Shown: positions 58,123 to 63,526 of the stretch, piece by piece
Numbering within the stretch: position 1 is the stretch's first letter
Layout of the letters: each line of letters begins with the position of its first letter
Source: Cytidiella melzeri
Taxonomy: Eukaryota; Basidiomycota; Agaricomycetes; Polyporales; Irpicaceae
Direction of reading: 5' to 3'
DNA length: 63,526 bases
NCBI GenBank assembly: GCA_022592445.1
Contig: JABYQR010000271.1
Span: 1-63,526 of the forward strand
The notes under the pieces: generated by a model
Database searches by the model: none
What the model saw: only the letters and a program-made list of their open reading frames with translations
Told to the model about the DNA's origin: nothing
Translations under genes and position numbers: made by a program

Positions 58123-58145
58123 ATGCATTATGAGATAGTTGACTG
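58123..58145 (-). repeat. Right terminal inverted repeat of the pogo element
   Basis: The exact reverse complement of 54391-54413, followed by TA at 58146-58147. Confidence 0.92.
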
Positions 58146-58147
58146 TA

Positions 58148-59149
58148 GTACAACTCCAGAGGACACCTAAAGCATACGTCTGAGGACAAGTACTAGCATG
58201 AGTTATTTACTCAATATGTACGCCTCTGGTACAAGTGCTGAACCTAGTCATACACTGAGTCATGCATTCATACCATGAGTCATGCACTTAGTAATACCGT
58301 AGAATAGCTGAAGTAGACATGTATAGTAGTTGCTTACATAAGTAGATACAGACATGTATATAAGCAGAGCTGCTGAAGCAGCAATAATAATAAGACTCAT
58401 CTTCGAAGCTTGACAGCCTCTACCTCTCACACACCACTTCCACTTTGTTATGCTATAACCCCTATGAGATGGCTGTTAGCCTCATACATGGGAAATGTCT
58501 TCTGAATGCCCACAATGTCCACACTGTTGGATATACCATTTCCCCAATCTACCAGTTTACAAATGACCAACACACACCAGTTTATCTAGGACTTCGTGTA
58601 GTGCATGTCAAAGTCATCTTCCAGCTACCATCACACTTCAATACCAAGATCTGTCAGCCACTAGGTACGTTGAGTGGCTAACACCATTTTGTGTCTTTTG
58701 ACAACTTTAAACAACTCATGCATTTCTCGTGCTCAACTCAAATGCATTGTCCCCACACCAACATTATCATGCTTTATTGGATTGTACAGTCATGCCACTC
58801 AATCCCTCACTTTGGTTGTGCAAAGGAGCCTTGTTAGACATCCAAAAATGTTGCCGAGCTCTCTCACACTTTCTGGGTAAGCCATCATATAGATATCAAC
58901 TTTAAACCTCCTGGTAGTACTTCATCAACATGACTGTGTTCGATAATCTATACCCTTGAATATACCTAGCAAGCACATTAGCCTCTGACTGAGTTCAAAA
59001 CCTTCCCACACCTCCCCACACCTTGTCATCCCTGAGTTGTATTCTGTCTCTTCCCCAGCACCAGTGCCAGGGCCTTCAGACTCAAGGCCTCTTCTCTGCA
59101 GGTAGAACACTTCTCTACATGACACAGAGACAGGGCTTGACATGACAGA
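58148..59149. other. Repeat-rich stretch, nothing assigned
   Basis: A promoter-like TATATAAGCAG occurs near 58358. A 78-codon plus-strand frame follows (58445-58681) and its surroundings look transposon-derived, but I cannot place them in a family. Confidence 0.35.
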
Positions 59150-59882
59150 CAGGGACACAAAGTGGAAATTGACGAGGCAGTGGTGGCAGGCGTGAAGCAC
59201 AATGCTTTCACCAGCTATGAGACTTTGTTCAAGTATCTAGCCCAGTAAAGACCAACTTAGTATTTGTACTACCAGCTATATAGTACAGGAGGGGGTGGCT
59301 TACCTAGCCCAGTGAAGACCAAGAGGTTGAGATGAGGGGCTAGGAGCGTACATGCAGCATCTTATATAGACTTCAGGGACCTGCACACAGACCATGTTAA
59401 GGGCTAGCTTTGCAAGAAGCCGTGCAAAGAAAGAACAATAGAACTACCTAAAGGAGAACAATAGCTATTGTCTGGACTCTGCCAAGACCTCTATTTGTGA
59501 TAGAATCTATCTAAAAGGAGACCAGTTATTCTATTCTATTCCCACACCTGTGAGAACATCCTTCCATAAAGAGAACAATAGCAAAAGAACAATAGAAGTC
59601 CATGTGAGTGGTATATATGATGTAGAACTCTAGCTCTGGGCTGAGCCATGTGGTTGTAGCCATGTGGTCTTCCATAAGCTGAGTCACGTGCCTGTGTGAC
59701 GTAGCAGCAAGTAACATGACCATGTAGAGCATCTAAGCCATGTGATACGGGCGCTTAATAGACATGCAGGGAGTTTGTGCAGAGAGGGTTGCCAGCTAGG
59801 TTGCAACCGGGTTTCAAGCTGGTTTTAAAGATAAAAACTAGAGGTAAAATGCAAAAAATAAGGGCTAGTTGGGCCATCCACA
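59150..59882 (-). repeat. LTR-like repeat, arm B of the inverted pair
   Basis: The reverse-complement partner of 57389-58042. On its own strand it has TCTATATAAGATGCTGC after GGTCCCTGAAG, a good TATA box. It carries an extra duplicated piece around 59240-59310 (the word CTAGCCCAGT appears twice), which makes it longer than arm A. Confidence 0.8.
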
Positions 59883-60690
59883 ACACTACATCTCGTTCCA
59901 CTGCCACCACAATTGTCATCTCCACCTAACTTGGAACTTGTTGTATACAGTCATGTCATGGCAATAAAGTGTCTTGCACAGTTTTCATGGCTACCATCTC
60001 TATGATGTTTTCATTAAATCTTACAATGTACAGTACTTTGTAGTAGACAGACCCTCCTACACTCTGTACAGTAGTGAGCAACAACTATGTTCTCTGTACT
60101 TGCAATCAAATTATATGAGCCAGGGAGTGTACTACCAGCACAAACATAGCATTCATAATTATGTTAGCACTATCAATCAAAAGTCACTTTGCTGATGTAT
60201 TCTAGTCCCATTTCAGTGTACTGGAGACAACTAATAGCTACATGTTTACCACACAGCCCCTCATATTCCCATTTTTGTTATTACAGGAATACAGGCAACA
60301 AAGACAGGCAACAAAGACATCAGGAAATAAAGCAAAGTCTACCTGAGCTACCAGTTGCTACAAAGATCTCTGGAGCCTCAGGTAGTATACAAGTTGTTGT
60401 TTCCTAATAATGCTGGAGGGTATGTCAACTTTTGCAGCATCTGTCTGTTCACTTCACCATGCTTGTTCCACTTTGCTAGGATGTCCAATGCAGCAACTAT
60501 CAGCAAACATACTTATCTATCTAGGCTACCTGGGGCTACCTAAGGCTATGCACAGCTGGTAGAGCTCCACGGGAACTGGTAGCACATGTAGACAAGTTAC
60601 TATTTACTGATGATCCAAGTTACTTATGTTGCCTGTCTGAGTCTACATGAACAATTTCTCCCTGCTACCCTGCTATACTAAACAGGTATA
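59883..60690. other. No gene recognised
   Basis: AT-rich sequence with short open frames only. Probably old repeat debris between the LTR-like arm and the MITE. Confidence 0.35.
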
Positions 60691-60692
60691 TA

Positions 60693-61257
60693 CAGTCGAA
60701 CCCCTCTTAACCCAAACCCCTCAAACCCCATAACCCCTCTTAACCCATACATTGTAAGCTCGACCAACTTGGTTTGCAGAGAAATCGAGCTAAGAACCCA
60801 TAAACCCCTCATACTCCATAATCCATACCTTTTTGAAAGCAAAAACCCATACTTTCATGGCACAATTTTGGGCTGAATATCCCAGATATGGTAGGTTTCC
60901 TCCTAAATAAGACATGATAAATGATTTTAAGTGCTGTTGGGAACAAAATCGGCTCATAATGTGGTGTTATTGTCAATAATACTTGTGTTGCGAGGGCGCC
61001 CATTGAATAACCTCAACATGACCGAGGCATAGCCCAACTCCTGTGTGCTCAACTTTACTATAGTAGAGCACTACCCATAACAATCTGTTTATGGTATCAA
61101 CAAATTGTGATTTTGGTAGTCTATAACACAATTCCATGGTTATATTCGACAAAGCCCTGGGCGCTCAATTAAGCGCCACCTCTCGTTTCCCATAACCTCT
61201 GATAACCCATACCTTTCTGCGTATCCCGAGGGGTATGGGTTAAGAGGGGTTCAACTG
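60693..61257. mobile_element. Non-autonomous TA-flanked MITE (Tc1/mariner-pogo type)
   Basis: The element is 565 bp with imperfect terminal inverted repeats of about 27 bp, starting CAGTCGAACCCCTCTTAACC on the left and CAGTTGAACCCCTCTTAACC (reverse complement) on the right. TA target duplications lie at 60691-60692 and 61258-61259. It has no coding capacity. Internal copies of ACCCATA-like words repeat near both ends. The TIR differs from that of the pogo element at 54391, so it was mobilised by a different transposase. Confidence 0.9.
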
Positions 61258-61259
61258 TA

Positions 61260-61887
61260 CACAAAACATACAACATCACTTTGTTTTGGGCTATACATGC
61301 TTTAATGTCTCTTGAAAAGTACAACAACAGACCCTTAACCTGTCTTATCTTACTTATGGGCCTTTAAGAGAAGCTCTGCAGGACTCAGGTGGAACAGGAC
61401 CAGGGGGATTGGCCCCGGCAGCAATGGCATTGTGTGGAAGAGCATTTCCGTTTAGCAGAATAGCAGGTAGACCACCAAAACCAGGGCCTGGAGCAACATG
61501 GGCAGCAGGGGCAGCAGGGGCAACAGGGGCAGCAGGGGCAGCAGGGGCAGCAGGATGGGCTAGCCAAAAATTGCGGCCGGGAGCAGCTCCGCGCCCAGCC
61601 CTATTGCTTAACACTGTTCCAGTGTGTGTCAATGAGCCAACACTACTGGAAAGCCCTGGGGGTAGTACTCTCTTTTGTTTGACATCTGCAGCTGCCATTG
61701 AATAGGCTGCCAGACTAGAGTGAGGACCATGTGCTTGATGTCGCAGTGTTTGCTTGTGAGAACTGCGGCCAACAGCAGCTGACTTGTCATCTACTGGAAG
61801 ACTGCAAAAATATTGTCAGCAATCCCTTTCATTCATAGTAGGATACAGAGTTTAACACGCACTATGACCTTCCATTGGTAGCATGAC
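61260..61887. other. Spacer with a low-complexity frame
   Basis: A 114-codon minus-strand frame (61354-61698, starts MAAADVKQKR) encodes Ala/Pro repeats over the minisatellite at 61501-61554. I see no domain and no splice partner. It could be the exon of a repeat-derived gene or chance. Confidence 0.3.
61501..61554 (+). repeat. 9-bp minisatellite (GGGGCAGCA)n
   Basis: About six tandem copies of GGGGCAGCA with one CAACA variant. Confidence 0.9.
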
Positions 61888-62601
61888 TGTAACAGTTAAG
61901 GTTACACTCACCAGATAAGTGGTTAACTTGAGGGGGAGATAGAGATATAGAGAGTAAGAGGTGTGGTGAGCGAAGTACTGGAGAGTACAAGGTAGTCCTT
62001 TATCAACAGAGTGGATAAGACTGAGGGGATATGCCCTCAGGAGTGCCTCTATATATACATGAAGGGGAGGACCCCAGGTACTACCTTAAGACCCCTAATA
62101 CCTACATGAGTAAGCGAAGTAATCTACCTTACTAAGCATGCCCTATGCCCTAGTGGTGCCACTTCAATAATCAACCAATAGCAATTGTCCCCATGACCTG
62201 ACCCCATGACCCAGCTCCAAGGCTAGACTTGTTCTAGCTTGTTCTAAGACAAGGCTAGACTTTTCCAGAAGGTTCTAGGAACTATGACATCATCTAATGG
62301 AATGTTCTATACTATGACATCATAGTTCCAGCATGTTCCACAATGTTCCAGAGAGTTCTATCATGTGATACACAGATAAGGAAAGGAGCGCATCAGCGCA
62401 TCAGAGACAGGAGGCGCATCAGCGCATCAATTGATAGGCACTGAGAATAAGCGCCGGAATAGGCGCCTGATAAGCGCCAGATAAGCGCTGGATAAGCGCC
62501 TAAATAGACGCCGGATAAGCGCTGGATAAGCGCTTAAATATTCCCAATAATACCGTTGCCTGGTAAGGCAAGTCTTGTAGAAACATTGAAAATCTGTGAC
62601 A
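61888..62601 (-). repeat. 3' LTR of a Ty3/gypsy chromovirus
   Basis: The 714-bp LTR, read on the minus strand, starts TGTCACAG and ends CTGTTACA, with TG...CA ends and short inverted termini. Directly upstream of it (plus positions 62602-62612) is the G-rich polypurine tract. It contains a TATATATA box near 62050 and the GATAAGCGCC tandem array. The partner LTR lies outside the window. Confidence 0.88.
62446..62537. repeat. Tandem array of an 11-13-bp GATAAGCGCC word in the LTR
   Basis: About eight imperfect units (ATAAGCGCCGG, ATAGGCGCCTG, ATAAGCGCCAG, ATAAGCGCTGG and so on). A related GCGCATCA word repeats four times just upstream (62389-62429). Confidence 0.85.
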
Positions 62602-62837
62602 TTACCCCCCCTTCTTGCTTTGAACTCCGTGCAAAGAGTTTTGAACGAACACCTTGGTCATTGAGTCCACTTTTTCACCATTGTCAAGAGGGTGCCTAAG
62701 CAATTCCGAGTGACTCTAGCGGCTTCTACCGACGCCCCTGACGGGGTTCACACCTCATTGGCTGATGGTAGTCTAGTCCGTACCCTCCTCGGTTGCGTCA
62801 TTGGATCGTGGATGATCCTTGGTGTGTTGTTCATGAC

Positions 62838-63526
62838 TTATACACAGTAAATCGTAGCTGAGCGAATAGCTCGGGGATGATCGTCGTAGAATTTCTTGAT
62901 CGCTTCTTGAGCGTGCGTGATGTTTTCTACAGGTTCCCACGTGTCGTCGTTTGGTCCGTAGCCTTTCCAGCGTATGTAATACTGAAGCTTTTTGGCACGA
63001 CCTGTACGTCTTGACTTGAGAATCTTCTCGACTTCGTATTCTTCTTCTCCGTCGATGATATCTGGCGGAGGCATCTCTAGCTTTTGGCCTTCGAATTCAG
63101 GTTTGTTGTACGGTACCAACTTGCTTGCATGGAATACAGGATGTATCCTTGGTGAACGTTCAGGCCATTCTAGTCTGAATGTGACCGGCGAGAGCTTTTC
63201 AGCAATCTTGAATGGGCCATAGTACTTGGCTGACAGCTTATGTCCAGATTTTTGGTAGTCTCTCAGATCTAGCATGACCTGATCGCCTTCGTTGAAGGGG
63301 ACCTTCTGAACGTGCTTGTCATAGTACCATTTCATGCGTTCAGCCGCAAGTTGTAATGCCGCTTTAGCATGCTCTTGAGCTTGCAAGCGGTTCCACATGA
63401 TGTCATTCATGTCAGACCTTTTCAGGTCCTTAGTGAGCGTTGGACCAGCTCTAGGGTGTCTGCCATATTCGAGGTAAAAAGGCGAGTGCTTAATTCCCTC
63501 GTGCGCTGCATTGTTGTATGCAAACA
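62838..63526 (-). CDS. Chromovirus Pol, C-terminal part (integrase end plus chromodomain), partial
   Basis: The frame is open to the window edge and ends with TAA at 62838-62840, so the 5' part lies beyond 63526. The visible part starts in the integrase catalytic core (FAYNNAAHEGIKHSPFYLEY), continues through the GPY/F-type module (KLSAKYYGPFKIAEKL, VFHASKLVPY) and ends in a chromodomain, EEEYEVEKIL through YYIRWKGYGPNDDTWEP, with the three aromatic-cage positions present (Tyr/Trp/Trp-type). This is the hallmark of Ty3/gypsy chromoviruses, in which the chromodomain steers integration to heterochromatin. No frame break is visible in this part, so the copy may be recent. Confidence 0.93.
   Translation of the reverse strand, partial: FAYNNAAHEGIKHSPFYLEYGRHPRAGPTLTKDLKRSDMNDIMWNRLQAQEHAKAALQLAAERMKWYYDKHVQKVPFNEGDQVMLDLRDYQKSGHKLSAKYYGPFKIAEKLSPVTFRLEWPERSPRIHPVFHASKLVPYNKPEFEGQKLEMPPPDIIDGEEEYEVEKILKSRRTGRAKKLQYYIRWKGYGPNDDTWEPVENITHAQEAIKKFYDDHPRAIRSATIYCV

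Larger units (their letters stand above)
54391..58145 (+). mobile_element. Full-length pogo-family (Tc1/mariner superfamily) DNA transposon
   Basis: The element is 3755 bp and bounded by perfect 23-bp terminal inverted repeats beginning CAGTCAACTATC, with TA dinucleotides at both outer sides (54389-54390 and 58146-58147), as expected for TA-target elements. The subterminal regions hold repeated CATAATGCATAA-like words in both orientations, which are likely transposase binding sites. It encodes a CENP-B/pogo-type DDD transposase that is now broken. Its 3' non-coding part contains one arm of the inverted LTR-like pair (57389-58042), probably a nested insertion. Confidence 0.92.

Noticed and set aside
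61354..61698. Ala/Pro-repeat protein
   Set aside because: The frame is produced largely by the GGGGCAGCA minisatellite, and the flanks give no domain or splice support.
62389..62537. CRISPR-like array
   Set aside because: The repeat units are 11-13 bp, contiguous and imperfect, lie in a retrotransposon LTR, and the genome is eukaryotic.

Overview
This window is nuclear DNA of a basidiomycete fungus, most likely a mushroom-forming agaricomycete. The genes carry many short introns (about 45-75 nt, usually GTRAGT/GTACGT...YAG), the best-conserved genes are fungal, and the specialised-metabolism and transposon families (orsellinate-type polyketide synthase, adenylate-forming reductase, Ure2p-like glutathione transferases, chromovirus, pogo, Tad-like LINE) are those common in agaricomycetes. 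Exon structures were worked out by hand from splice signals, reading phase and protein-family expectation. For every multi-exon gene with a complete model, exon lengths sum to a whole number of codons.

Layout. (1) 1-6.0 kb: a recent Ty1/copia retrotransposon with identical 174-bp LTRs, a TCCAG target duplication and a broken polyprotein. (2) 6.5-25 kb: an accessory region that looks like a biosynthetic cluster. It holds an unknown minus-strand gene, a class V PLP enzyme (+), a small secreted-type protein (-), a 0.53-kb fold-back repeat, an NRPS-like adenylate-forming reductase (A-T-R, -), a 5'-truncated LINE, and a non-reducing polyketide synthase (SAT-KS-AT-PT-ACP-ACP-TE, -). A 3.8-kb stretch with no recognisable gene follows. 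(3) 28.5-48.2 kb: a dense housekeeping block. It holds two intron-containing tRNA-Ala genes (AGC and CGC) on either side of RPC40, then a sugar transporter, a PL14-type polysaccharide lyase, a secreted metallophosphoesterase/5'-nucleotidase, coatomer zeta, a YqfO/NIF3-like protein, a DCG1-like racemase, an unknown disordered/coiled-coil protein, a YAR1-like ankyrin protein and a 14-exon membrane protein. (4) 49-53.2 kb: a tandem array of Ure2p-like glutathione transferases, two intact and one dead copy between them. (5) 54.4-63.5 kb: a transposon graveyard. It holds a full-length pogo element with dead transposase, an inverted pair of LTR-like repeats, a 565-bp TA-flanked MITE, and the 3' end of a chromovirus (integrase C-terminus, chromodomain, LTR) that runs off the window.

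How the genes may work together. The PKS has everything needed to make and release an aromatic acid of the orsellinic type. The neighbouring A-T-R enzyme would be expected to activate a carboxylic acid and reduce it to an aldehyde. The PLP enzyme could add or remove nitrogen or sulfur. A polyketide acid-to-aldehyde pathway is therefore the most interesting hypothesis here, but the product is not readable from sequence.
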